Positions 29,477 to 38,976 of a stretch of DNA of 64,000 bases are shown here, piece by piece. Position 1 is the stretch's first letter. Each line of letters begins with the position of its first letter. A program made the position numbers and the translations under genes. Source of the DNA: Fodinibius salipaludis (lineage in GTDB: Bacteria > Bacteroidota > Rhodothermia > Balneolales > Balneolaceae); NCBI RefSeq assembly GCF_002287075.1, contig NZ_NSKE01000002.1, positions 310,001-374,000 on the forward strand, written 5' to 3'. Under the pieces are notes generated by a model that saw only the letters and a program-made list of their open reading frames with translations, made no database searches and had not been told where the DNA came from.

Positions 29477-29514
29477 GGAGGACCGTAACTGATACTTGCG
29501 GTCCTCCTTTTTTA
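29477..29514 (+). terminator. Rho-independent terminator
   Basis: Stem GGAGGACCG / CGGTCCTCC with a 13-nt loop and a seven-T run, between the convergent glutathione peroxidase and apaG genes. It may serve both directions. Confidence 0.85.
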
Positions 29515-29515
29515 T

Positions 29516-29908
29516 TTAGTTTAATAAGTGTGAGGTAAGTAAAAATTCCGGTATTCGAACTTTTATTAACTTTTGGTCAGTACGCTCCATGGTGTAATAC
29601 CCTCGCATACTACCGCGGTACGATTTTAGCACACAAAAGCTGTTGTACTCATGCTCTCCTCCCGGATCAATCGTTGGTTGTAATCCAATTACTCCTACTC
29701 CATCGACTTCATGATCTTGGCCGCCGGAGTCTTTAATTTTCCAGTGCCTTCTTAACAATTGTACACGCTCATCCCCCATGTTTCGAATCGTAACGAAGTA
29801 AGCAAATACATGTTTATTGACAACAGGGCTGGATTCTTCTTCTAAATAGGTGGGTTTTACCTCCACACTAATGTCGTGGGAAACCTCAATAAATGTGGGC
29901 TGATACAT
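29516..29908 (-). CDS. apaG: ApaG domain protein
   Basis: 130 residues, full ApaG length, a fibronectin-III-like fold. Family phrases: YFVTIRNMGDERVQLLRRHW (positions 37-56) and the late GSMRGYYTM loop. ApaG binds pyrophosphate-like ligands and in Salmonella affects Co/Mg resistance; in Bacteroidota its role is not established. Last core gene before the island. Confidence 0.93.
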   Translation of the reverse strand: MYQPTFIEVSHDISVEVKPTYLEEESSPVVNKHVFAYFVTIRNMGDERVQLLRRHWKIKDSGGQDHEVDGVGVIGLQPTIDPGGEHEYNSFCVLKSYRGSMRGYYTMERTDQKLIKVRIPEFLLTSHLLN

Positions 29909-29988
29909 AAAATATGTTAGCTTAATTTTTATCTATAGTAATAAAATCCCTATGTGAATCAAAAGACCGAAAATAGCGTAAATTGTGC

Positions 29989-30020
29989 TTGACATAGGAG
30001 GTAAAAGGTCGTTATATTTG
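29989..30020 (+). promoter_or_regulatory. Promoter of tRNA-Asp, Bacteroidota type
   Basis: TTGAC at 29989-29993 and TATATTTG at 30013-30020, 19 bases apart, the -33/-7 (TTG, TAnnTTTG) pattern of the Bacteroidota primary sigma factor. The start of transcription would be about 5 bases before the tRNA. Confidence 0.75.
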
Positions 30021-30031
30021 GGCTCTCATTT

Positions 30032-30105
30032 GGTCCGGTAGTTCAGCTGGTTAGAACGCCTGCCTGTCACGCAGGAGGTCGCGAGTTCGAATCTCGTCCG
30101 GATCG
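30032..30105 (+). tRNA. tRNA-Asp (GUC)
   Basis: 74 bases, all four arms fold: acceptor GGTCCGG / CCGGATC, anticodon arm CCTGC-CTGTCAC-GCAGG giving anticodon GUC, T arm GCGAG-TTCGAAT-CTCGT. CCA is not encoded. The island on the right begins at its 3' end, the usual attB site for tyrosine integrases. Confidence 0.97.
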
Positions 30106-30116
30106 CAAATAACTAA

Positions 30117-30149
30117 GCCGCTGACTCGCAAAGAGTTAGCGGCTTTTTT
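30117..30149 (+). terminator. Terminator after tRNA-Asp
   Basis: Stem GCCGCTGACTC / GAGTTAGCGGC (one G-U pair), loop GCAAA, then six T. Confidence 0.88.
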
Positions 30150-30390
30150 GTTTGCAAATTATTCCTCCCTCAAAACTTATGAAATCGTTCTGGGACAGCT
30201 ATGGGACAGCGAAATCTTGGTTACCTGCCTCACATAGTTTACACATTTGGGAACCTCTTAGTATAATAAGTGCCTATCCAATATCTTCAATTTAGTTGAT
30301 CGGTTAACTTCAATACCTGGAAAGTTTAGACAATCAATTAAATTAGTCAGCCAATGGAATAAATAATTTTAATATGTAAGGCAAGAATTA

Positions 30391-31035
30391 ATGGATATTG
30401 AAAATATTGAAAACGTAATTTCTAAATTAGAACAAATTCAATCAGTCTTTGGGACTTGGGGAATAATACTATTCATTATTCTCATACTCATAATTTGGTT
30501 GTCAGTTAGCTATTTGAAAAGCTCAATTGAATCATTACCACAAAAATCACTAAAAGAATTTCAGGCGGCACTCGATCAAGATCTAATTAAATTTGGTAGT
30601 ACTTATAAAAAACAGTTAGATGCTATTCACACGATTTATCAAAAGTTTCAGAAGATGACTGGGCATCTCGATTATATAAAAAGCGGTGAAAATTTTACTC
30701 AACCAATTGAACCAAAAGAAGAAGTTGAGCTACTGATAAAATTCAGACATGAGTTCAAAATAGTATTCCAAAAAAACAGACTAATATTTTCAGAAGAGTT
30801 AGGAAAGAAAGTAGATGACATGATTGGTTCAATCGATAACTTTATCAAAATTTACCATAATGGGCTTTTTGATTTATCTCCAGAAGATATAAAGAGGAAT
30901 AAAGAGGTTAATCATGGCACTTATATTGCTGGTCTATGGGAAAAAGATGAACTTGATCCCATACTTGAGGAGGTGAAGCAAATTAGATTAGAAATTGAAC
31001 AGGAATTCAGAAAAATCTATGGTACAGAAACTTAA
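30391..31035 (+). CDS. Hypothetical protein with one membrane segment
   Basis: 214 residues: an N-terminal membrane helix (about 22-46, Ile/Leu/Trp-rich) then a long, charged, mainly helical cytosolic region. Not recognised. First gene of the island; 17 bases before another membrane-protein gene, probably one operon. Confidence 0.55.
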   Translation: MDIENIENVISKLEQIQSVFGTWGIILFIILILIIWLSVSYLKSSIESLPQKSLKEFQAALDQDLIKFGSTYKKQLDAIHTIYQKFQKMTGHLDYIKSGENFTQPIEPKEEVELLIKFRHEFKIVFQKNRLIFSEELGKKVDDMIGSIDNFIKIYHNGLFDLSPEDIKRNKEVNHGTYIAGLWEKDELDPILEEVKQIRLEIEQEFRKIYGTET

Positions 31036-31052
31036 CTGGTTTATTAGAATAG

Positions 31053-31448
31053 ATGCTATTAATGAAATATGCGAAGTTGAAAAATAAGGCAAAAAAGTAT
31101 GTAAGTAGATCTCTTATATTTCTTTTCATTACTGGCTTTGTAATGATACTTATTGGTGCGTTTTATTCAGGACCAACAATTGAAATTGCTGATTTTTCAT
31201 TCCCTAATCCTATTCTGGGATTAGGATTCATATTCTTTATGATACCACTATTAATAATAGGATTGTTTTATCTGTTAGCATTTATCGGTGTCCTAATAAC
31301 GACTATATTTTCCATATTCCCATTCTTAGACGACAATCCCGTTTTATCACTACTCGCTATAATTCTTGCCGTCCTGGTTGCTGTATTCTTGATTTTCGGA
31401 TCCGGAGAAGAATATGATAGGATTCGCCATTGGCCTTTCGTACGATAG
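31053..31448 (+). CDS. Hypothetical multi-pass membrane protein
   Basis: 131 residues with three or four hydrophobic segments (about 18-36, 48-85, 93-118) and short basic ends. Not recognised. It may form a membrane pair with the preceding gene. Confidence 0.55.
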   Translation: MLLMKYAKLKNKAKKYVSRSLIFLFITGFVMILIGAFYSGPTIEIADFSFPNPILGLGFIFFMIPLLIIGLFYLLAFIGVLITTIFSIFPFLDDNPVLSLLAIILAVLVAVFLIFGSGEEYDRIRHWPFVR

Positions 31449-31460
31449 TAAATAGATGTT

Positions 31461-31742
31461 TCAATTTTTGTTTACTTTACCACCGTTCAAAAAAGCCTCT
31501 ACATCCTCAATATCATACCGTATAGTTCGACCATTCTGTGAAAAGGGTATTTGTCGGCTATCTCTTAAATACTGAACTTGCCGGCGCGAACATTGAAGCA
31601 TATCCATCACATCATTAGTTGTTAGCCACTTCTTCCTGGTTGCTTTTCGTATTAGTGCAGGCATTTCTTCTCGCATTACTTTTCTGACAGCTTTATAAAT
31701 AGCTTCTTCAAACTCCTCTTTAGTAGGAATAAATACATTCAT
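31461..31742 (-). CDS. Excisionase-like helix-turn-helix protein
   Basis: 93 residues. The C-terminal half is a MerR/excisionase-type winged helix (HTH_17): WLTTNDVMDMLQCSRRQVQ, then RQIPFSQNGRTIRY and DVEAFL. The N-terminal 40 residues form a charged helix. Proteins of this kind near tRNA junctions direct the integrase to excise the element or act as element regulators. Confidence 0.75.
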   Translation of the reverse strand: MNVFIPTKEEFEEAIYKAVRKVMREEMPALIRKATRKKWLTTNDVMDMLQCSRRQVQYLRDSRQIPFSQNGRTIRYDIEDVEAFLNGGKVNKN

Positions 31743-31975
31743 TTTTAAAAATTTTAAATCTATGGATGAGACTACTTTTATAGCCCTTTTAATTCACAAG
31801 AATACTAATTTTAGTTCTTAATTCATCTTTTAATCAACATCAATCCAGGATTCACCCTTTCTTCCCTGCTTATCTTTTATTAGTTACTCTTTCATATGCA
31901 TGCATTTTAACTCCGGTACCTACCAGTTAAGCTTATACAGGACCTTTAGGTCAAAGTTAAATTAACCACTATTCA

Positions 31976-32914
31976 ATGCTGATTTTAAACGACAAAAAAT
32001 TCATCAAGTCACCGTTTGACAATGAGGCTGAACTTGAACAAGTAATCATAGATAATTACGAGCACATTTTTGGTCCTTCTTCTATTTATTTACCCAAAAA
32101 GAAAATTAAAACAGGTGATGGTGCAGGAACTATCCCCGATGGATTTGCCATAGATTTAGCATCCCAAAAATGGTACTTAGTTGAAGCTGAGTTGCTACAT
32201 CACACAGTTTGGAATCACATTGCACCACAAGTTTCCAAACAAGTTATTGCCTCTCTACAACCCTATTCAAAAAAAGTTATTCAAGATTTAGCTGTCGAAA
32301 CTTATTCAAGTGATGAAACAACCAAAGAAAAATTTCAGGAGCTTGGAATTAAAGAACTAAATGTTAGAAAGGTTATCCAAGATATTTTAGAAAAGGAACC
32401 AGTCATTGGTGTTCCGATTGACAACATTTCTTCTGACTTAAAAGAATGGGCAAGAACTTTAAAATATAATGTTAAGCTCTGGGTTATCTCAAAGTTTGTA
32501 GAGTTTAAAAACTCATCAAACGTGGTTTATGAATTTCCAGAGGAGTTCAAACCAGAAGTTGACACTGAAAAAGAAGAAGGAGTTGATAAATCAGGACAGG
32601 AAATTACAAGATATGATGTGTCAATTTCAGATCTAATTGAGGCAGGATTAATTTCAGTAAATGAACAATTAAATATGGACTACAAACCCAGAAATGGTGA
32701 ACAAAAGCGATATTCAGCTTTAGTTCATGATGACGGATCGTTGGAGTTACTGGGCCAAAAATTTAGCAGTCCAAGCTATGCTGCATTAGCAGGTATTCAA
32801 GATGCGGGTAGTGATCGTCAAACAGTTAATGGTTGGACAAGTTGGAAAACGAAGGAAGGAAATCTTATTGCAGATTTGCGAGAAGAATATCTCCAGGAAG
32901 AAGAAAGAAATTAA
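31976..32914 (+). CDS. Nuclease-like protein with C-terminal RAMA domain
   Basis: 312 residues. N-terminal part: IPDGFAID (D55) and WYLVEAEL (E70, E72), the spacing of a PD-(D/E)XK-like core, with Glu in place of the usual Lys. C-terminal part (about 215-300): LIEAGLIS, the KRYSALV strand, LELLGQKFSSPSYAA and VNGWTSW, the pattern of RAMA domains, which are predicted to recognise modified DNA bases. I infer a modification-sensing restriction or defence protein. No close partner gene overlaps it. Confidence 0.65.
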   Translation: MLILNDKKFIKSPFDNEAELEQVIIDNYEHIFGPSSIYLPKKKIKTGDGAGTIPDGFAIDLASQKWYLVEAELLHHTVWNHIAPQVSKQVIASLQPYSKKVIQDLAVETYSSDETTKEKFQELGIKELNVRKVIQDILEKEPVIGVPIDNISSDLKEWARTLKYNVKLWVISKFVEFKNSSNVVYEFPEEFKPEVDTEKEEGVDKSGQEITRYDVSISDLIEAGLISVNEQLNMDYKPRNGEQKRYSALVHDDGSLELLGQKFSSPSYAALAGIQDAGSDRQTVNGWTSWKTKEGNLIADLREEYLQEEERN

Positions 32915-32949
32915 TATTAGCAACCCACCCATTCTTAACCTGTAAAGTT

Positions 32950-33117
32950 ATGTATTATTTGATAGGAGCCGCATTTTGTATTGGTTTTGTAATTGGAATG
33001 GCTTTCGGTATGACAAAAGGTAAAAAGGAACTTGCAACAGAGATACAACAAAATATTATAACGGACCCGAATGGATCATTAGATCCTATTGCAAAAATAA
33101 TTGAAGACCATAAGTAG
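32950..33117 (+). CDS. Small single-pass membrane protein
   Basis: 55 residues from the ATG at 32950 (an in-frame start at 32833 would overlap the previous gene). Gly-rich membrane helix GAAFCIGFVIGMAFGM at the N-terminus, then a charged tail. Not recognised. Confidence 0.45.
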   Translation: MYYLIGAAFCIGFVIGMAFGMTKGKKELATEIQQNIITDPNGSLDPIAKIIEDHK

Positions 33118-33187
33118 AATTTGGGGGTTAAATTTTAGGTATAATTTATGATTCAACTTATTAAGCCATAACAATAAAACATCATCC

Positions 33188-34312
33188 ATGCCTACAGGAA
33201 TATTTCTAATCAATAAGAAAAATGAATTAGTAGAACTTGAAGAAACTGATTTTCAAAGTGAAGACATCTTTCAAGAGCTCCTTGAAAACTATCCCAACTT
33301 GCTTTCCGGTAAATTAATTGATCCAGAAGTGCCAAGATCTTGGTTATTAGTTGACCGTGAGGTAGGCATTCCTGGGGAAGAGAAAGGAGGAGGTCGCTGG
33401 TCACTTGATCATCTTTTCCTGGATCAAGATGGTATTCCAACCCTTGTTGAGGTTAAACGTAGTAGTGATACCCGTATTCGAAGGGAGGTAGTCGGTCAGA
33501 TGTTAGATTATGCTGCCAATGCAATAACCTATTGGCCGGTAGAACAAATTATTTCTGTACTTGAAAATCGTTGTGAAACCCAGAATGAAGATCCCGTACA
33601 ACTCATCAAAAATTTATTCGATGCTGAATATGAGACTTATTGGGATCGCGTAAAAACCAATCTTACCGCTGGCAAAGTTCGTATGATCTTTTTAGCGGAT
33701 AAAATACCAATTGAATTAAAACGGATCGTCGAGTTTTTAAATGAACAGATGGATCCAGCAGAAGTACTTGCCCTCGAAATAAGACAGTTTAAAGCTGATG
33801 GTTTGCAAACACTGGTTCCAAGACTGTATGGCAATACTTCTGATGCAGAGAAACGAAAATCGACCTCATACAGCAAGCGAGAACCCTGGACGAAGGAAAC
33901 CTTTTTTGAAGAATTAAGAAAAAACGTTTCACAAGAGCAGGTTGACCTTGCAAAGCAGATATTCGCGTGGGCAGAGAATACCTGTGATCAACTTGGATAT
34001 GGTCGTGGCAAAACTATGGGATCGATGATACCCGTTATTGAAAAAGACGGGAAAGAACATTATCCCTTTGCTGTGTGGACTACAGGATATGTAGAGCTAT
34101 ACTTTCAGTGGCATTCTTATAAAAAACCGTTTGATTCAGAAGAATTACGGTTAGAAATGCTCGAAAAGTTTAAGCAAATAAAGGGCATTTCCCTCAACAA
34201 AGATGATATAAATAAAAGACCAAGTGTTCAGTTCAATATTCTTCAACAAGGAGATAATCTTGAGAAATTCTTCGAAATTCATGAATGGTTTATCAAACAA
34301 CTGCATAATTGA
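33188..34312 (+). CDS. PD-(D/E)XK nuclease-like protein
   Basis: 374 residues. The nuclease core is clear: GGRWSLDHLFLDQDG (D74) and TLVEVKRSSD (E88-V-K90), followed by a helix with a conserved-looking VGQMLDYAAN. The C-terminal 150 residues form a separate domain with many aromatic residues (VWTTGYVELYFQW). Such proteins, close to DUF4268-like families, are common in defence islands. It lies 10 bases upstream of the HEPN gene and is probably co-transcribed. Confidence 0.7.
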   Translation: MPTGIFLINKKNELVELEETDFQSEDIFQELLENYPNLLSGKLIDPEVPRSWLLVDREVGIPGEEKGGGRWSLDHLFLDQDGIPTLVEVKRSSDTRIRREVVGQMLDYAANAITYWPVEQIISVLENRCETQNEDPVQLIKNLFDAEYETYWDRVKTNLTAGKVRMIFLADKIPIELKRIVEFLNEQMDPAEVLALEIRQFKADGLQTLVPRLYGNTSDAEKRKSTSYSKREPWTKETFFEELRKNVSQEQVDLAKQIFAWAENTCDQLGYGRGKTMGSMIPVIEKDGKEHYPFAVWTTGYVELYFQWHSYKKPFDSEELRLEMLEKFKQIKGISLNKDDINKRPSVQFNILQQGDNLEKFFEIHEWFIKQLHN

Positions 34313-34322
34313 ACAGTGACTT

Positions 34323-35039
34323 ATGGCTACTAAAACAAAGAAAGAACGAATTATCAAAAGTTTTAAAGATGGTGACTCACCTACAGAGATCTGCAAAAAA
34401 TTCGAATGTACTATGGTCGCTCTAAGAAGATCTGTAAATGAAGCCATTGGAGAAGGCACTTTAAAAAGGTCTGACTTATATTTTTCGATACCAGAAGAGG
34501 TTAGGTCATATGTAAGTAAGCTTCATGATGATGGAACCAACATTCATGAAATTCAACTAAAAATGACCAAAAAAGGGTTGGATGCTGATTACATAGAACT
34601 CTTTAACTCTTTGGATAGCGAAGATAAGTTTTATGGGGATATGTATGAATATATAAGAGAAATAGAAATTACATTACATAATTTTATCAAGTTTGAGCTT
34701 ATAAAAGAGTTTGGGAAAGGTGAAATGAATTGGTGGCGAGAAATCCCAAAAAATATAAGAAAATCTTGTGCTGTACGACGTGAAGAGGACTCAAATCCAA
34801 CAGATTTTTATAACTATACATACATTATTGATCTAAAGAAAATTGTATCCAGTCATTGGTCGCTTTTTACGAGATCTTTGCCAAAAGAGTGGGCAAGTAA
34901 TAAAAATGAATTTAAAAGATCCCTAAATAAACTAAATACCATCAGAAATTCAGTAATGCACCCTATAAAAGGTCGTGAATGGTCAATGAAGGATTTAGAA
35001 TTTATTCGAAAAATACATAGGGTTACAAAACCGCTTTAA
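34323..35039 (+). CDS. HTH plus Swt1-type HEPN domain protein
   Basis: 238 residues. N-terminal helix-turn-helix-like part (SPTEICKKFECTMVALRRSV), then an all-helical HEPN domain of the Swt1 type with WW at 137-138 and the RNase signature RNSVMH (R208, N209, H213). HEPN domains of this class cut RNA in toxin and antiviral systems. Its position 10 bases after a PD-(D/E)XK gene suggests they act together as DNA- and RNA-targeting parts of one defence unit (inference). Confidence 0.7.
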   Translation: MATKTKKERIIKSFKDGDSPTEICKKFECTMVALRRSVNEAIGEGTLKRSDLYFSIPEEVRSYVSKLHDDGTNIHEIQLKMTKKGLDADYIELFNSLDSEDKFYGDMYEYIREIEITLHNFIKFELIKEFGKGEMNWWREIPKNIRKSCAVRREEDSNPTDFYNYTYIIDLKKIVSSHWSLFTRSLPKEWASNKNEFKRSLNKLNTIRNSVMHPIKGREWSMKDLEFIRKIHRVTKPL

Positions 35040-35144
35040 TGGAGTAATTAAATAAGGTTCATAAATATTTAAATACATCCCTATAACTCCCTATTGACTT
35101 ATATGTAATAGTTAATCTGTTCCGGTAATAACTTTTGCTCTCAC

Positions 35145-35852
35145 TCAAAACACCAGCTCATTCAACTCCTCGCGCCGTTCCTTCCAGCTGGGCATATATT
35201 TCTCCAAGAGAGCTTTAAATCGCTCCGTATGAAGCCGTTCTTGCAGGTGGACCATCTCATGTACCACTACATACTCCAAGCATTCTGGAGCCTTTTTTGC
35301 CAGCTCCAGGTTAAGTATGATACGTCCCTCATCTGTATTGCATGATCCCCATTTCGTTTTCATTTGGCGAACAAGCCAATCGTTAACCTGAACGCCCATT
35401 TTTTCTTCCCATTTTTCGATAAGCGGAGGGATCTGCTTTTTTAATTCCGAACGGTAAAACTCTTTGACCACCTCTCTCTTCTTCTCTCTATCGCTTCCGG
35501 GCCGCACATACAGATCCATATACTTTTTGTTTCGGATCTCAACCTTGGGTGGGGCATCATGTTCTATAATATTTAACAAATACCGTTGACCCTGAAAGTA
35601 ATGACTTTCCCGCTGGATGTACTCTCGTTCCGGCTGACGATCTTGCTCCTGCATATTTCGGATATGCTTTTTGATCCAGCCGAGTTTCGAAACGGCAAAC
35701 AGACGAATCGACTTTGTTTCCATCTCCTTCGGACTGGAGATACGTACCCGTCCCGTTGGCGGATGGACCGACAAGTGCATATTCTTGATGTCTTTCTTTA
35801 TGACATCTATATCAATACCGGAAACAGTAATTTGTGTTTGCTCAGTATTCAT
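35145..35852 (-). CDS. YgjP-like (DUF45/M48-type) zinc metallopeptidase
   Basis: 235 residues. Zinc motif VVHEMVHLQERLH near residue 195 with the third ligand downstream, and WGSCNTDEGRI upstream, the marks of the YgjP family. It overlaps hsdR by 11 bases and is the last gene of the leftward restriction string. Such peptidases are often found at the end of type I restriction loci; a role in limiting HsdR activity by proteolysis is plausible but not shown. Confidence 0.85.
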   Translation of the reverse strand: MNTEQTQITVSGIDIDVIKKDIKNMHLSVHPPTGRVRISSPKEMETKSIRLFAVSKLGWIKKHIRNMQEQDRQPEREYIQRESHYFQGQRYLLNIIEHDAPPKVEIRNKKYMDLYVRPGSDREKKREVVKEFYRSELKKQIPPLIEKWEEKMGVQVNDWLVRQMKTKWGSCNTDEGRIILNLELAKKAPECLEYVVVHEMVHLQERLHTERFKALLEKYMPSWKERREELNELVF

Positions 35853-38800
35853 CCTGGTTCTTAATTACATCTAAGACTTCCTGTACGTTAAATTTCTCTG
35901 GCAGCTTTTGCTTAATCGCTCGTTTAACTTCCCGCTCCTTGATTTTATTGTCGCGCCATCCATCTTTGGCGGTATATTTAACGGTTTTATCAACTACTTT
36001 GGCAAGCTCATCATCGTTATTCAAGTTGTCATACAAGGCTTTCTGCCCAGATGTTTTAATCTGTTCTGGATAATCCTGCCCATTGAGCTGTTTGACCTTT
36101 TTGGTCAGTTCAACCAACTCCTGTAGATATTTCTTGTAATCCAACGCCTGCTGCTTGCGCTTTAAGATCAACTCTTCCAAAATATCCGACATCTTCTCAA
36201 AGTACTTCGGATTCGTTGGTCGCTCTTCGATAATGCGCTTACGGATGTTATTCTCAATCGTCTCGGCCACAGCTTCCGGATCGTTGCGTATTCCTTCGGG
36301 CAACTCGTTCACCGCATCTTCTCCTCGTTGTACTACAAGCTCGATAAGTGACAAATCATCCAGTGCTGAAATCTTCTCGCTCGGTTCAGCACTGATATAC
36401 ATATCGATCAGCTGACGCATCCCCGGCTCGTAGGTTTTCAAATCGATATAATCACCACTGGCATGTTTCACCTCATCACGAACATCGGAATAGAACTGGA
36501 CTTGCTGTTTGATCTCGATGGCTTCCTGCTTCGTATATCCGGCGCGCAGCATCTCATTGGCAATGTCAGTATAGGCTCGAATCAGGGAGGCGGTCAGCTT
36601 ATAAAGCGTAGTCCGCTGCTCTTCGGTTTCTTTGAGGTCATCCTCATTTTCAGGATCACCGCAAAAATATCGAATAAACTCCTTGGTGGTTTTCGGGTGG
36701 ATCGGTTCGCAGAGTGCTTCCACTGCATCTAATGCTTCATCCAGTTTATTACGGGCCTGCTCGTACCGATCTTTTAGCAGTCCTTCTACATCATCCTTGT
36801 CATATCCTTCAAAGGCTTCGGAGGTATAATCAGCAATGGACTGCTCCAGGCTTTTAAACAGGTCCTTATAGTCAACCACATAACCGTACTCCTTATCTTC
36901 GGTATGCAATCGGTTAACGCGGCAGATTGCCTGGAATAGCCCGTGATCCTGCATCGGCTTGTCGATATACAGGTAGGTGGCCGGTGGTGCGTCGAAGCCG
37001 GTAAGCAACTTATCGACTACAATGAGCAGCTTCATTTGAGCGGGCTCGTTCACAAATTTCTTTTTGACATCTTCCTCAAACTGCTCAGTACTCTTTCCGT
37101 CCAGCATATCCTGGTACACCTTATACTTATGCAGCTCTTCGGTATCACCCGCGCCGGTTGACTCTCCCTTTACTTTGTCAATACTTGGATTATAGGAGGT
37201 AACAATAGCACAGTATTTACCCAACTCGTGCTCCTGGAACAGTTCATAAAACTTACAGGCATCATAGATGCTATTGGCCACCAACAGGGCATTCCCTTGT
37301 CCGGTACAAAGCCGATCCTTAATCTTGAAATCCTTAACAATATCATAGACAATCTTTTGCAACCGGTCTTTGGAGCTGAGCAGCTTCTTCATGGTTCCCC
37401 AGCGTTTCATCAGTTCTTCCCTCGCCACATCGTTGAGGCCTTCGGTCTCTTTTTCAAACCACTCGTCGATGCTTTCCTGGTCGGTAATCTTCTGATCTAT
37501 GTCGCGAGCTTCATAGCGCAGGTCCAGTACAACGTTATCCTCGACCGCTTCATCAAACTTGTAGGTATGGATATAGGGCCCAAACACCTCCAAGCTGGTC
37601 TTCTTGTCGTTTTTGAGCAGAGGTGTACCCGTGAATCCGATAAACATGGCATCGGGCAGGATGGTTTTCATAGCCCGGTGTAGCTTGCCAGATTGCGTGC
37701 GGTGACATTCATCTACAAAAACATAAATGTCGCCTTTAGCCTTGAAATCCTTGGGCAGGTTTTGGCGGATCTCTTTAATGTAGCTTTCATACTCCCCTTC
37801 ATCTTTGGTGCCGAACTTGTGGACCAGTGAGGAAATCAGGGGATACTCATTTTTATTGAGCTTGTCGATTAGGTCAGAACCGCTCTCGGCGCGCTCCATT
37901 GATTCACCGGCATCATCAAAAACCCGTACAATTTGTTTGTCCAGTTCGATACGATCGGTAATGACCAACACGCGCGAATCATCCACATGCTCGCGGATCC
38001 ATTGGGCCAGCCAAACCATTGTTAGGCTCTTGCCGCTTCCTTGGGTATGCCAGATAATTCCATCTTCACGTTTTGTCACATTCTCCTGGGAGGCTTTAAC
38101 GCCAAAATACTGGTGCGGCCGACATATTTTCTTCGCTCCCGCATCAAAGAGCACAAAGTCATGGATGAGCTCGATTAACCTTTCTTTATTACATAGCTGG
38201 ACCAAGTGTTTGTCGAGTAGGTAATCAAACTCCTCATCGGTCTCTTCTTTCCATTTTTGATAATATTTCTCCGGGGTTTCGATGGTCCCGTACCGCAGGC
38301 CAGCGGTATCGTTACCGGCCATCACCAGCTGTATGGTATTAAAGAAGGATTTGATGAACTCCGGCTTCTGGTTGTCCAGGTTTTGCCGGATGCCTTTATT
38401 GACGGAAACTTTGGAACGTTTGAGCTCCAAAATACCCACAGCAATTCCGTTGACGTACAGCACTATATCAGGACGTTTATCAAACTCTCCAAGAACCGAT
38501 ACCTCCTCGGCAATTGCAAAATCATTATTCAGCGGATCCTGCCAATCGATAAAGTGAACCGTTTGTTTATTTTCTCCCTGGGAAGCCCGTACCTCGGTTC
38601 CATAGCGAAGCAACCTGTACACTTCCTTGTTGGTATTGTAGAGCGAATCGGCTTGGGACTGGGCTGCCCGTTCCAACTCAAATATGGCCTTATCAATAAG
38701 CGGTTTATCATAGCCCTGCCGGTTTAAAAAACGGCGGAGCAGCTCCTCCTCCACATTTCTATTGTTCTCCCGCTCTTCCCAGTTTCCCAAATAATCGTAG

Positions 38801-38871
38801 TCCAATCGCTCCTGAAATAGCTTGACTATCCGGTTTTGGGCATTGCGTTCTATTTGTCCAACGTCACTCAT
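35842..38871 (-). CDS. hsdR: HsdR, type I restriction endonuclease subunit
   Basis: 1009 residues, full length. N-terminal nuclease: RPDIVLYVNG and ILELKRS (Asp ... Glu-X-Lys). Translocase motor: Walker A HTQGSGKSLT, DECHRTQSG (motif II), IGFTGTPL (motif III), VDKLLTGFDAP and later CRVNRL (motifs V, VI). The C-terminal helical domain docks to the HsdM-HsdS core. It pulls in unmethylated DNA and cuts at collision sites. A gap of 105 bases separates it from the DUF262 pair. Confidence 0.97.
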   Translation of the reverse strand: MSDVGQIERNAQNRIVKLFQERLDYDYLGNWEERENNRNVEEELLRRFLNRQGYDKPLIDKAIFELERAAQSQADSLYNTNKEVYRLLRYGTEVRASQGENKQTVHFIDWQDPLNNDFAIAEEVSVLGEFDKRPDIVLYVNGIAVGILELKRSKVSVNKGIRQNLDNQKPEFIKSFFNTIQLVMAGNDTAGLRYGTIETPEKYYQKWKEETDEEFDYLLDKHLVQLCNKERLIELIHDFVLFDAGAKKICRPHQYFGVKASQENVTKREDGIIWHTQGSGKSLTMVWLAQWIREHVDDSRVLVITDRIELDKQIVRVFDDAGESMERAESGSDLIDKLNKNEYPLISSLVHKFGTKDEGEYESYIKEIRQNLPKDFKAKGDIYVFVDECHRTQSGKLHRAMKTILPDAMFIGFTGTPLLKNDKKTSLEVFGPYIHTYKFDEAVEDNVVLDLRYEARDIDQKITDQESIDEWFEKETEGLNDVAREELMKRWGTMKKLLSSKDRLQKIVYDIVKDFKIKDRLCTGQGNALLVANSIYDACKFYELFQEHELGKYCAIVTSYNPSIDKVKGESTGAGDTEELHKYKVYQDMLDGKSTEQFEEDVKKKFVNEPAQMKLLIVVDKLLTGFDAPPATYLYIDKPMQDHGLFQAICRVNRLHTEDKEYGYVVDYKDLFKSLEQSIADYTSEAFEGYDKDDVEGLLKDRYEQARNKLDEALDAVEALCEPIHPKTTKEFIRYFCGDPENEDDLKETEEQRTTLYKLTASLIRAYTDIANEMLRAGYTKQEAIEIKQQVQFYSDVRDEVKHASGDYIDLKTYEPGMRQLIDMYISAEPSEKISALDDLSLIELVVQRGEDAVNELPEGIRNDPEAVAETIENNIRKRIIEERPTNPKYFEKMSDILEELILKRKQQALDYKKYLQELVELTKKVKQLNGQDYPEQIKTSGQKALYDNLNNDDELAKVVDKTVKYTAKDGWRDNKIKEREVKRAIKQKLPEKFNVQEVLDVIKNQDEY

Positions 38872-38976
38872 TCGCTATTTAAGTTTATCCCGATAAAGTT
38901 AAATAAGAACCACACTATTTAATAAAACAGCACTATTTTTAAATAATGAATTTTCATCAGTCATACAGCAAAAACC

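Noticed and set aside
30180-30215. Repeated GGGACAGC words after the tRNA as an attachment site
   Set aside because: Two short words 12 bases apart with no counterpart near the integrase; likely chance.
36275-36285. TCCGGATCG, same as the end of tRNA-Asp, as a possible att copy
   Set aside because: Only 9 bases, inside hsdR coding sequence; too short to be an attachment repeat.
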